64,000 nt of DNA, taken from positions 1 to 64,000 of the forward strand of contig NZ_PCPG01000016.1 of NCBI RefSeq assembly GCF_002979655.1, in the 5' to 3' direction. Each line of letters begins with the position of its first letter. The first letter of the stretch is position 1. This stretch comes from Microbacterium sp. MYb45 (lineage in GTDB: Bacteria; Actinomycetota; Actinomycetes; Actinomycetales; Microbacteriaceae). Under the pieces are notes generated by a model. It was not told where the DNA came from, searched no databases, and saw only the letters and a program-made list of their open reading frames with translations. Made by a program: the position numbers and the translations under genes. Of this stretch, positions 26,007-35,343 are shown one piece after another.

Positions 26007-28460
26007 ATGTGCCCTGGTTTTGGTCGGCGAGAGTTCATCGGCTTCGCGGTGGTGTCGGCGGCATCTGCCGCCGTGCAGTTGAGGCTCCCGGCAACTGATC
26101 CGACAGCTCGTCGGGCTCTCGGCGGGGGCCCGCTGCAGACAGCGGTCGACGGGGCTGCGCCGGCACCCACCGTCGCAAAGCCCACCGACGATGCCACCCA
26201 GAAGCTGAACGCGGTCCGCGCGAAGTTCAAGGTGCCGACGACAGAGCTTTCGGATGTGGCCGGGACGATCTCCGCCGACGGGAAGACCCCGATCGGAGCG
26301 GTCGCGGTCATGGAGCTCGCGGCGGCTTACGCCAAGGACGCGAACACCTCGTGGAGCAAGGCGCTGCAGTTCAGCGTCGACGCGAATGCTCACAATGCGG
26401 CCGACACCGACCCGGACGCAGGCTCGGACAGTGGCAAGGCGGCCGTCCTGAATCGCGCACTCTTCGCGAACGCGTCGAACTGCCTGAAGCTGTGCGCGAC
26501 GGGGATTCTGGGGAATGCGCAGTACACCAGCCCTAACACGATCAGCGGCGTAGCGGGCGGAGGGTACAGCTTCCCCGTGTACCCGTCGGATATGACATAC
26601 ATCGTCAACGGCACGACCAATACACCTGGCTCCGGTCAGGCCGAGGCGCTGCGAGTCCTGAGCAGCGCGCTGTCGAACCGCGCGGTCGTGTGCGACTACA
26701 GCAACTTCTGCATCGGGGCGACCAACTCGCTGGCGTCGACGTCCGGGGGGAAGACGCCGCCATCGCAGCAGTGGGCGCAGACGCTCTTCGACGCGCGCTC
26801 GACCACCGGATACCAGAACTACCTTCGCGAGGTGAACGCCGACAACTCCCTCCGAGACGCCGAGAAGTACTGGCATGCCAAAGAGTCCGAGACACTGAAC
26901 CTCCTCAACGAGGGACTCTCGCTTCGTGTGGGAGCAGTGCAGGCGAGCGCGTACCTGGCCACACCCTTCGACGACATGCTCGCCGGCAAATCGCCGGAGC
27001 CTGTCGCCGCCTACGATCAGACCATCCAGCACTACATTCTCGCGAAGGCCCAGGCGACCGTCGCCGGGTCTTCGTCCTCGAGCCTGAAGAGCGTCCTCGC
27101 ATCCTTCGATGCCCTCCTCACCCTGTTCACCGAGAAGCCCGAGGACGTTCCCGGACTCGAGCAGAGCGTGGCCATCAGGAACGTCTTCATGCGGCTGACC
27201 TCCTTCGAGTACCTCGGCAAGTCGAGCGGGATCTTCACAGACGATCAGATCAATGAGGCCCTCGGCGCCGGAGGCAAGCTGATCACCGACAACACGACCG
27301 TCAAGGCGAAGTTGAGCACTGCGTTGCTCGCGTTCAACAGCAGCGGGATCCTCGGCAGCATCTCGGCGGTGATCGGAGTCACGCGACTCGTGCTCGAGTC
27401 CCTGCTGCTCCACGATGCCATCGGCAAAGGCGAGGTCTCTCCGGCTCAGGCCATCGGCTTCACCGCGCGCATCGTCGCTGTGTACTCGTCGTTCGGAGCG
27501 CTCAGGAACCTGACGATGTCGTTCCTGACGGCGGCTCCGACAGCGGCGCGCACGGCGGCTCGGATCCTCAGTTGGAACACTGTCTCTCCCGAGATGTATG
27601 AGATGACGAGGGGAGCGATGTGGAGCGCGGCGAGGCCCGCTGCAGACATCCCGACCGAGGCGCAGGCGGCGTCGACGAGCTTCGCCGACGCGATGTCCGG
27701 TACCTCCGGCAAATTCGTCGATACCGCCGAGGAGACGGTGACGGTGTTCTTCACACAGGCCTCGGCGGAGGCCGGCGCCAAGGTACCTTCCGCTCAACGT
27801 GCTGTGGCCTCGCAGGCTCTCACTAGCGCAGTCGAGACCGCGAGCACGCGCATCGTGGAGCAGGCGTCCATCGAGCAGGGAGCCATCCTTGCGAAACCGT
27901 CCGCCTCCCTGGCGTCGAAGGTCTTCACCGCGTCGCTCGCGGGGGCGGGCCTCATCGCGGATCTGCTGTTCGTCAGCTCGGACATCGCTGCGATCGTCGC
28001 CGGCGGCGGCATGGTCGGGGCTTCCACCTGGCTGTGGCTCGTCTCGGACGGCATCGCCGTCGTGGCGTCAGGAATCGGAGTGGGGATCGCCATGTCCTTG
28101 TTCACGGCATCCTCGCTCAACTTCGTCGCGCTCGGACTCACGCTCGCGGCGGCGATCATCGGGCTCATCGCCGGCGCGATCAGTCTCCCGAACGTCGCGA
28201 AGCAGACCAGGGATGAGATGACAGCGACGTTCCAGCGCCTCGAGAACGACGGCTATCTGCGGGAGTGGGGCCGCAAGATCGCCTTCATGGCGGTGTACTT
28301 CGACGCCCTCAGCCAGGAGGAGCCCGTGCGCTTCGTAGATCCGTCGAAATCGCTCTTCGATGTGCAGGGGAAGGCGTTCGAGATCTTCGCGACGTCCACA
28401 GGGGCGACGGACTGGGACAAGTTCAAAGAGTGCCGGAGCAGCCTCGTGGGGGTGGCATAG
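26007..28460 (+). CDS. Orphan Tat-exported protein with a C-terminal hydrophobic hairpin region
   Basis: An 817-aa protein with no family that I recognise. GGAG lies 5 nt before ATG 26007. The N-terminus carries a twin-arginine signal (GRREFIGFAVVSAASAAVQL), so it should be exported folded. Residues about 60-600 are mostly helical, Ala/Ser/Thr-rich, with a few Cys (NCLKLCATG, VVCDYSNFCIGA). Residues about 640-735 contain three or four hydrophobic segments rich in Gly/Ala (SLAGAGLIADLLFVSSDIAA, then WLWLVSDGIAVVASGIGVGI and LGLTLAAAIIGLIAGAISL). A 90-residue amphipathic tail follows. A long soluble part plus a buried-type hydrophobic region resembles helical pore-forming proteins in outline only. 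Codon choice is less biased than in flanking genes, which suggests transfer. No partner gene is visible. Confidence 0.7.
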   Translation: MCPGFGRREFIGFAVVSAASAAVQLRLPATDPTARRALGGGPLQTAVDGAAPAPTVAKPTDDATQKLNAVRAKFKVPTTELSDVAGTISADGKTPIGAVAVMELAAAYAKDANTSWSKALQFSVDANAHNAADTDPDAGSDSGKAAVLNRALFANASNCLKLCATGILGNAQYTSPNTISGVAGGGYSFPVYPSDMTYIVNGTTNTPGSGQAEALRVLSSALSNRAVVCDYSNFCIGATNSLASTSGGKTPPSQQWAQTLFDARSTTGYQNYLREVNADNSLRDAEKYWHAKESETLNLLNEGLSLRVGAVQASAYLATPFDDMLAGKSPEPVAAYDQTIQHYILAKAQATVAGSSSSSLKSVLASFDALLTLFTEKPEDVPGLEQSVAIRNVFMRLTSFEYLGKSSGIFTDDQINEALGAGGKLITDNTTVKAKLSTALLAFNSSGILGSISAVIGVTRLVLESLLLHDAIGKGEVSPAQAIGFTARIVAVYSSFGALRNLTMSFLTAAPTAARTAARILSWNTVSPEMYEMTRGAMWSAARPAADIPTEAQAASTSFADAMSGTSGKFVDTAEETVTVFFTQASAEAGAKVPSAQRAVASQALTSAVETASTRIVEQASIEQGAILAKPSASLASKVFTASLAGAGLIADLLFVSSDIAAIVAGGGMVGASTWLWLVSDGIAVVASGIGVGIAMSLFTASSLNFVALGLTLAAAIIGLIAGAISLPNVAKQTRDEMTATFQRLENDGYLREWGRKIAFMAVYFDALSQEEPVRFVDPSKSLFDVQGKAFEIFATSTGATDWDKFKECRSSLVGVA

Positions 28461-28492
28461 CCCTCGGCGCATGTCATGTCCGCCGCCGCGGA

Positions 28493-28504
28493 TAGCCTGG
28501 GCGG
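28493..28504 (+). promoter_or_regulatory. Leaderless promoter of tag
   Basis: A TAGCCT -10 (28493-28498) lies 6 nt before the ATG at 28505. There is no Shine-Dalgarno. Confidence 0.55.
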
Positions 28505-29074
28505 ATGACCTCTCTTCTCACGGGCCCGGACGCCCGCGACCGCTGCGCCTGGGTGGGCGACGACGTCGAGTACCGCCGCTACCACGACGAGGAATGGGGT
28601 GTGCCCCTGCACGGCGACCGTGCCCTGTTCGAGAAGATGGCGCTCGAGGGCTTCCAGGCCGGACTCTCGTGGATCACGATCCTGCGCAAGCGCCCGCGGT
28701 TCCGCGAGGTGTTCGCCGGTTTCGAGCCCGAGGCGGTGTCGGCGTTCGACGAGGCCGATGTCGAGCGGCTCATGGCGGATGCCGGCATCATCCGCAACCG
28801 CGCCAAGATCCTGGCCACCATCGGCAACGCCCGCCTGGTGCGCACGATGGCGGAGGGCGAGCTCGACGAGCTGATGTGGTCGTTCGCACCGCCGGCATCC
28901 GGCACGCGCCCGGCGTCGTTCGCCGAGGTTCCGGCGGTCACGCCGGAGTCGACGGCGATGAGTAAAGAGCTGCGTCGACGCGGGTTCCGCTTCGTCGGGC
29001 CGACCACCATGTATGCCCTCATGCAGTCGGCCGGGATGGTCGACGATCACATGGCAGGATGCTGGCGCGCGTAA
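28505..29074 (+). CDS. tag: DNA-3-methyladenine glycosylase I
   Basis: A 189-aa protein with the full Tag pattern: RCAWVG, YHDEEWGVPLHGDRALFEKM, LEGFQAGLSWITIL, FVGPTTMYALMQSAGMVDDH and the zinc-binding C-terminus HMAGCW. The zinc ligands (Cys and His near the N-terminus, His and Cys at the end) are all present. It removes 3-methyladenine from alkylated DNA. The gene directly precedes the secretion locus but belongs to a separate unit. Confidence 0.95.
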   Translation: MTSLLTGPDARDRCAWVGDDVEYRRYHDEEWGVPLHGDRALFEKMALEGFQAGLSWITILRKRPRFREVFAGFEPEAVSAFDEADVERLMADAGIIRNRAKILATIGNARLVRTMAEGELDELMWSFAPPASGTRPASFAEVPAVTPESTAMSKELRRRGFRFVGPTTMYALMQSAGMVDDHMAGCWRA

Positions 29075-29083
29075 CGGAGGGTG

Positions 29084-29130
29084 ATGGGGATATCTGCCCA
29101 TCGAGTGATATTCCGCGACGCGGTTAGGAT
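29084..29130 (+). promoter_or_regulatory. T7SS-locus promoter, palindrome copy 1
   Basis: The 18-bp imperfect palindrome ATGGGGATATCTGCCCAT (29084-29101) is followed after 23 bp by TAGGAT (29125-29130). It lies 103 bp upstream of the giant Ig/FN3 gene that opens the ten-gene operon. The same palindrome and spacing occur before the WXG100 gene (50384) and, on the minus strand, before the 762-aa WXG-like gene (58528). Its position just upstream of or over the -35 region fits an activator site. It also begins 10 bp after the tag stop, so a terminator role was considered, but the stem is only 5 bp. Confidence 0.7.
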
Positions 29131-29203
29131 GTACGAGTGCTCAGCGGCCAGTCGGGCCTGCGCATGAGTAATCGGAGAGTGTGACCCTGGGGGGGAACCG
29201 GGC

Positions 29204-32200
29204 ATGAAGGCCTTGTCATGGATGCGCGCGCGACCCAAGACGCTGGCGTCCGCCGCCGGCGTCACCGTCGGCGTCATCGCCATCACGACCATGGCCTTCA
29301 CCTATGAGGGCTTCCCGACCACCAAGGTCGACCTGAACGACGGCGGCGTCTGGATCACCAAGACCTCGAGCCTGCTCGTCGGCCACTTCAACCACGAGTC
29401 CACGATCCTCGACGGCGGTCTGCGCACCACCAGCGAGAACTACGACATCCTCCAGGCCGCCGCCAACGTGCTCGTCGTCGACCAGAGCGCGTCCACCGTG
29501 ACCGCGATCGATCCGGCCCGGGTCTCGCTCGGCGACTCCACGATCATCCCCTCGTCGGCCAAGGTCGCCATGGGGGCGAACACCGCGGCCATCCTCGATG
29601 AGAAGTCCGGTGACCTGTGGGTCGTGCCGGTCAAGGGCATAGCCTCCTTCGAGATCGAGGCGGCGGAGCCCATCGCCGAGCTCGGCGAGAACTCCGACGT
29701 CACGGTCGCCGACGACGGCACCGTCTTCGCCCTCTCCGGAGAACGTGGCGAGGTCGTCACGGTCCCGGTCGACAACGAAGGTGCGCCGGGCGAGACATCG
29801 GCCGCGTCGGTCGGCGAACTTGACCTGTCGGTGCGCCCCACCATCACCGCCGTCGGACGCACCCCTGTCGTGTTCGACGAGGCGGCCGGAGTCGTCACGA
29901 CGCCCGGAGGCCTCCGCACCGAGGTCGCGGGCGCGGCGGATGCCGTGCTGCAGCAGGCGTCGGCCGAGACCGACGCCGTCGCCATCGCCACCCCGACCGC
30001 GCTCGTACGCGTGCCGCTCGACGGCGGCGAGCCGGAGCAGACCTCTGTGGGCAGTGAGGGCACGGCTGCGGCACCGGTCTGGCTCCGCGGCTGCACCTAT
30101 GGGGCCTGGGCGGGGTCGGCGACCTTCATCCGCGAGTGCCCCGGCGACAGCAACGACGTGAACGCCCCGATCGACGGCGCCGAGGAATCCGCCAGCCTGA
30201 CGTTCCGCGTCAACCGCGACGTGATCATCCTCAACGACGCCGTCGGCGGCGCCGCCTGGATGGCCAACGAGAGCCTGCAGCGCGTCGACAACTGGAACGA
30301 CCTGACGCCGCCCGAGGGCGAGACGGAGAACCAGGAGGACTCGACCGAGGAGACGGTCGAGACCACGCTCCCGGAGCGCAGCGAGGAGAACACGCCTCCC
30401 ATCGCCGAAGACGACTCGTACGGGGTGCGCCCCGGCGCCACGACGCTGCTGCCCGTGCTCGACAACGACAACGACCCCGACGGTGACGTGCTCGTCGCGG
30501 CGCTCGCCGAGGCGCAGCCGTCCATCGGCACCGTGCAGCCCATCAACAACGGCGGCTCGCTGCAGATCACCGTCGGCGAGAAGGCCTCCGGCACCGCCAG
30601 CTTCACCTACGAGGTCGACGACGGTCGCAAGGGCAAGGACACCGCGGTCGTGACCCTCGCGGTGCACGACTGGAGTGAGAACGCCGGCCCCACCTCGAAG
30701 CGGAAGACCTCGCTCGCGGTCGAGACCGGCGGCACGATCTCGTACAACATCCTCCCGGACTGGATCGACCCCGACGGCGACGACATCTACCTGAAGGAGG
30801 TGCTCGCCGCCCCCGGCGACGAGGTCGACTTCAGCAAGGACGGTCAGATCACCTACAAGGCGACCGCGAGCCTGCAGGGGCGTAAAGACGTGCAGGTCAC
30901 CGTCGCCGACGCCTTCGGCAAGCTCGGCACCGCGACCATCGCGCTCGACGTGCGCCCGCAGGGCTCGACGAACCCCAAGACCAACGCCGACCACGTGATC
31001 ACGCGGGCCGGCGAGCAGGTCACCGTCGCCCCGACCGCGAACGACACGAGCACCTCCCGCGAGCAGCTGCGTCTGAGCCGGGTGCTCGACACGGCCGGGG
31101 CGACGATCGTCCCGAACACGGCGAACAAGACCTTCTCGTTCATGGCCGAGAAGCCCGGCGTCTACTACGTGCAGTACCAGGTCACCACAGGCCCGAAGAA
31201 CGGCGAGGGTATCGTCCGCGTCGACGTGATGCCCGAGTCGGAGACCGACCTCCCGCCCGTGGCCGTCCGCGACGTCGCACTTCTCCCCACCGGCGGCGAC
31301 GTGCTGCTGGGTGTGCTCAACAACGACACCGACCCCGCCGGCGGCATCCTCGTCGTGCAGTCCGTGTCGCTGGAGCCGAGCAGCGGCATCTCGGTCTCGG
31401 TCCTCAACCACGAGACGCTGCGGATCACGGATCAGGGCGCCCTCGAAGAGCAGGTGCGCGTCAAGTACCGCATCTCCAACGGCTCCAAGTCGGCCGAGGG
31501 CGAGGTCGTCGTCATCCCGATCCCGGCTCCGGACGAGCTCCTGCAGCCGATCGCCAACCCCGACACGGCCACCGTGCGCGTCGGCGATGTCGTGACGATC
31601 CCGGTGCTCGACAACGACACCCACCCCAGCGACGACGTCATGCACGTCGAGCCCGAGCTCATCGAGCCGTTCGTCGACCCCGAAGACGGCGAGGCCTTCG
31701 TCTCGCAGGACACCGTGCGTTTCAAGGCGGGCCCCGAGGCGAAGACCGTGTACCTCACGTACGAGGTTTCCGACTCGCGCCAGCAGAAGGCCGCCGGCTA
31801 CGTCACCATCCAGATCCTCCCCATCGACGAGGAGAACAACGCAGCTCCCCGTCCTCAGGATCTCGTCGCCCGCGCCCTCGCCGGGACCGAGGTGAACATC
31901 GCGGTGCCCCTCGACGGCATCGACACCGACGGCGACTCCGTGGAACTCGTGGGCATCGAGTCGAGCCCCGCCAAGGGACGCATCACGAACGGCCCGAACT
32001 ACTTCACGTACGAGGCGTCCGACGGGGCGTCCGGTGTCGACGTGTTCAAGTACCGCGTGCGCGATCGGCTCGGAGCAGAGGGCATCGCGACCATCCGCGT
32101 CGGCATCGCCCCCACCGAGCAGATCAATCAGCCTCCGTACGCGGTGAAGGACGCGGTGGTCGTGCGACCGGGCCGCGAGATCGCCGTGCCGGTGCTCGCG

Positions 32201-35200
32201 AACGACTCGGACCCCGAGGGTGACAAGGTGTCGCTCCTCAAGGACGGCCTCGAGCTTCCCGACGGGCTGGAGGCGCGCGTCTCCGGTGACCGGGTGCTCG
32301 TGCAGGCGCCGAACGGCCCGACCGAGACCTCGCTGCAGTACACCGCGGTCGACGCGCGTGGTGCCGAAGCCACGGCGACCCTGCAGATCACGGTCGACGA
32401 GGATGTTCCGCTGCAGGCGCCGGTCGCCCGCGACGACCGGCTGCAGCCGGTGGACCTGAAGGACGGCGGCCTGAGCGCCGACCTCGACATCCTCGCCAAC
32501 GACGAGGACCCCGACGGCACCACCGACAGCCTCACTGTCGAGGTCGGTGAAGGGGGAACGCAGCTCGAGAACGGCAAGGTGCGCGTCACCGTCACCGACG
32601 AGCTGCAGCTGATCCGCTACACGCTCGTCGACCGCGATGACCAGCGGGCTTCGGCATTCATCTTCGTGCCCTCGCGCGCCGACCTGCGCCCGACGCTCAC
32701 CTCGACGAAGCCGCTCGAGGTCGTCAGCGGCGAGACCGAAGAGGTTCCGCTGTCGAAGTACGTCACCGTCGCCGGCGGTGGTGACGTGGTGATCACCGAG
32801 AAGGCGAAGATCAGCGCGAACCACGCCGACGGCTCCGACCTGCTCAAGGACGCGAATACCCTCGTCTACACCTCGGCCAAGGGCTTCTTCGGACCGGATT
32901 CCCTCACCTTCGAGGTGACCGATGGCGATGGGCCGGACGACCCCGAGGGACGCAAGGCCACGCTCAGCATCCCGATCAACGTGCTGCCGCCCGAGAACCA
33001 GCAGCCCACCTTCATCCAGGGGCAGGTCAACGTCGCCCCCGGCGAGCCGGCGACCTCGCTCGACCTGGTCGCCCTCACCGACGACCCCGACCCCGAAGAC
33101 GAGGGCAAGCACGACTACGCCCTCGTCGGCGGCGAAGAGAAGGGCATCTCCGCCCGCATCGACGGTGACGACAAGCTCGTCGTCGAGGCCGCATCGAATG
33201 CCAAGAAGGGCACCACGGTCACGCTCAAGATCCGCGTCTCCGACGGCACGACCGAACCGGTCGAGGGCTCGGTCGCGGTCTTGGTCACGGCGTCGACGAG
33301 GCCGATGCCGGCGGCGAACACCGATACGGTCGCCGAGGCGGATGCGGGCAAGACGATCACCGTGCCCGCCCTCGCGAACGACTACAACCCGTTCCCCGAG
33401 ACACCGCTGAAGATCGTGACCGCGGTCGCGGAGTCGGGTTCCGGCGAGGTCACCTTCACCGACAGCGAGGTCACCGTCACCCCGAACGAGTCGTTCGTGG
33501 GAACGCTCGTCGTCCGCTACCGCATCCAGGATGCGACCGAGGATGCCGACCGCGAGGTCAACGGCCAGATCGTGGTCACCGTGCAGGATGTGCCGGATGC
33601 GCCAGGAGTCCCGGTGATCGCGAGCGTGCAGGACCGCACGGTCGTGGTGTCGTTCTCGGCACCATCGAACAACGGCGCCGAGATCACGAAGTACACCGTG
33701 AAGTCGGTCGGCGGCAGCGCGTACACCAAGGAGTGCCAGTCCACCACCTGCACGCTCGACGGTCTCACCAACAACGTCGAGTACACGTTCCAGGTGACCG
33801 CGACCAACCGCGTCGGCGAGTCCGATCCGTCCGCCCTGTCGGCGCCCGCACGCCCCGACGCACGTCCGGACACCCCCAACCCGCCGACCCTGAAGTTCGG
33901 CGACAAGTCGCTCCAGGTGTCGTGGGTCACCCCCACCACGCCGGGCTCGCCCGTCGATCGGTACACGCTCGAGATCTCGCCCGCGCCGCCTTCCGGCGTG
34001 ACGCAGAAGGAGGTCACGGGCAACTCGATCACGTGGGAGGGGCTGGAGAACGGCTCGGACTACCAGGTGAAGGTGCAGGCACACAACAAGGCGCCCGACC
34101 CCTCCAGCTGGAGCGGCTGGTCGGCGTCCGAGATTCCGGCCGGACCTCCGCTGGCTCCGGCTGCCCCGACGACGGTCGAGCTCTCGCCCGTCGGCAACCA
34201 GGCGCAGATGCAGGTGAACTGGACCCCGCCGGACAAGAACGGCGACGCGATCCGCGGCTACAAGCTCGAAGTGCTGCGCGGCGGCCAGGTCGTGCGCACC
34301 ATCACCCCCGGCCCCGAGGCGAGGAGCCAGGCGGTCGTCGTCGACACCTCGGAGACGGCGTACACCTACCGCATCCAGGCCTACAACAAGGCCGGCTGGG
34401 GCGATATGAGCGCCCCGTCCGCACCGCGCCGCGGCGTTATCGCACCGGGCGCGCCGACGAGTCTGAAGGTCACCAAGGAAGCCGATCGGGCACTGGTCAT
34501 CGACTACCGTCCGGGGTCGAGCGGTGGCGCGTCTCCTGGCGAGATCACCTACCAGTACCGGCTGAACGGCGGCGACTGGAACACGATGCCGGGCAACAAG
34601 ACCATCGGCGGACTCACGAACGGTCGCGACTACACCGTCGAGGTGCGGGGCGTCACGCGCCTCGCCACAACGGACTTCGACGGGTCGACCTATGCCGGTG
34701 CCGTCTCGAACTCGGCGAGGGGCAACCCCCACGGGAAGCCATCCGCACCAGCGGTGAGCGCGGAGTCCCTCGCGAGCCAGGTACGCCTGAACTGGAACGC
34801 GAACGGCTCGGCCAACGGCCGCGCCATCGACACGGTGCAGATCAGCATCGACGGAGGCGGATGGCAGGGCGTCGCGGCGTCGGGCCACGTCGATGTGGGC
34901 ACCTACAGCGAGTACCACTCCATCAAGGCGCGGGCGAGGGACATCACGGGCGCCTGGTCGGATGAAAGCGGGACCGCCGGCAACACGGCGCAGGCGCAAC
35001 CGCAGCCGCGCTGGTGGGCCTCGCAGGGGGTCGACTCCCGAAACTGCAGTCCCGACACGTGCTACTACCTGAACCTGAACACGGCGAACGTGCCCGCGGG
35101 CACGTACATGATCCGCTGCCTCGACAACGGCCAGCCGTACCGCTCGTCGTCCGGACAGGTCTCGACCTACAACCGCTACAACGTGCCTGCCAACGGCACG

Positions 35201-35293
35201 ATCCAGCTCTCGTGCTGGCACGGCGGCATGGGCAGGACGCTGCAGGCCGACATCCAGGGCATCGGCGCATCCGAAGGCACCAGCTGGCCATAG
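29204..35293 (+). CDS. Giant membrane-anchored surface protein with Ig-like and FN3 repeats
   Basis: A 2029-aa protein. An N-terminal membrane helix (about 11-36) anchors it. Residues about 40-330 look like a beta-propeller (repeated AAILDEKSGDLWVVPV and TVADDGTVFALSGE-type strands). From about 395 to 1455 there are roughly ten tandem cadherin/Big-type Ig domains marked by VLDNDNDPDGD, VLNNDTDPAG, VLDNDTHPSDD, VLANDSDPEGD and ILANDEDPDG, which are Asp-rich calcium-binding-like turns. Four or more FN3-like domains follow (about 1462-1890), then a Cys-containing C-terminal domain (CSPDTCYY, RCLDNGQ, LSCWHGGM). It heads the 21-kb operon. An FN3 protein next to MoxR, DUF58, transglutaminase and kinase genes is the PFNA arrangement described in bifidobacteria. 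Likely roles are surface adhesion or a scaffold of the secretion machine. Confidence 0.85.
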   Translation: MKALSWMRARPKTLASAAGVTVGVIAITTMAFTYEGFPTTKVDLNDGGVWITKTSSLLVGHFNHESTILDGGLRTTSENYDILQAAANVLVVDQSASTVTAIDPARVSLGDSTIIPSSAKVAMGANTAAILDEKSGDLWVVPVKGIASFEIEAAEPIAELGENSDVTVADDGTVFALSGERGEVVTVPVDNEGAPGETSAASVGELDLSVRPTITAVGRTPVVFDEAAGVVTTPGGLRTEVAGAADAVLQQASAETDAVAIATPTALVRVPLDGGEPEQTSVGSEGTAAAPVWLRGCTYGAWAGSATFIRECPGDSNDVNAPIDGAEESASLTFRVNRDVIILNDAVGGAAWMANESLQRVDNWNDLTPPEGETENQEDSTEETVETTLPERSEENTPPIAEDDSYGVRPGATTLLPVLDNDNDPDGDVLVAALAEAQPSIGTVQPINNGGSLQITVGEKASGTASFTYEVDDGRKGKDTAVVTLAVHDWSENAGPTSKRKTSLAVETGGTISYNILPDWIDPDGDDIYLKEVLAAPGDEVDFSKDGQITYKATASLQGRKDVQVTVADAFGKLGTATIALDVRPQGSTNPKTNADHVITRAGEQVTVAPTANDTSTSREQLRLSRVLDTAGATIVPNTANKTFSFMAEKPGVYYVQYQVTTGPKNGEGIVRVDVMPESETDLPPVAVRDVALLPTGGDVLLGVLNNDTDPAGGILVVQSVSLEPSSGISVSVLNHETLRITDQGALEEQVRVKYRISNGSKSAEGEVVVIPIPAPDELLQPIANPDTATVRVGDVVTIPVLDNDTHPSDDVMHVEPELIEPFVDPEDGEAFVSQDTVRFKAGPEAKTVYLTYEVSDSRQQKAAGYVTIQILPIDEENNAAPRPQDLVARALAGTEVNIAVPLDGIDTDGDSVELVGIESSPAKGRITNGPNYFTYEASDGASGVDVFKYRVRDRLGAEGIATIRVGIAPTEQINQPPYAVKDAVVVRPGREIAVPVLANDSDPEGDKVSLLKDGLELPDGLEARVSGDRVLVQAPNGPTETSLQYTAVDARGAEATATLQITVDEDVPLQAPVARDDRLQPVDLKDGGLSADLDILANDEDPDGTTDSLTVEVGEGGTQLENGKVRVTVTDELQLIRYTLVDRDDQRASAFIFVPSRADLRPTLTSTKPLEVVSGETEEVPLSKYVTVAGGGDVVITEKAKISANHADGSDLLKDANTLVYTSAKGFFGPDSLTFEVTDGDGPDDPEGRKATLSIPINVLPPENQQPTFIQGQVNVAPGEPATSLDLVALTDDPDPEDEGKHDYALVGGEEKGISARIDGDDKLVVEAASNAKKGTTVTLKIRVSDGTTEPVEGSVAVLVTASTRPMPAANTDTVAEADAGKTITVPALANDYNPFPETPLKIVTAVAESGSGEVTFTDSEVTVTPNESFVGTLVVRYRIQDATEDADREVNGQIVVTVQDVPDAPGVPVIASVQDRTVVVSFSAPSNNGAEITKYTVKSVGGSAYTKECQSTTCTLDGLTNNVEYTFQVTATNRVGESDPSALSAPARPDARPDTPNPPTLKFGDKSLQVSWVTPTTPGSPVDRYTLEISPAPPSGVTQKEVTGNSITWEGLENGSDYQVKVQAHNKAPDPSSWSGWSASEIPAGPPLAPAAPTTVELSPVGNQAQMQVNWTPPDKNGDAIRGYKLEVLRGGQVVRTITPGPEARSQAVVVDTSETAYTYRIQAYNKAGWGDMSAPSAPRRGVIAPGAPTSLKVTKEADRALVIDYRPGSSGGASPGEITYQYRLNGGDWNTMPGNKTIGGLTNGRDYTVEVRGVTRLATTDFDGSTYAGAVSNSARGNPHGKPSAPAVSAESLASQVRLNWNANGSANGRAIDTVQISIDGGGWQGVAASGHVDVGTYSEYHSIKARARDITGAWSDESGTAGNTAQAQPQPRWWASQGVDSRNCSPDTCYYLNLNTANVPAGTYMIRCLDNGQPYRSSSGQVSTYNRYNVPANGTIQLSCWHGGMGRTLQADIQGIGASEGTSWP

Positions 35294-35343
35294 GCCATCG
35301 CTCCCGCCACACGAATTCCCCTACGACAAGGAACCCCACACTC

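Noticed and set aside
29216..35221. 2001-codon open frame antisense to the giant Ig/FN3 gene
   Set aside because: Shadow frame produced by GC-rich third positions; no recognisable domain or start signal.
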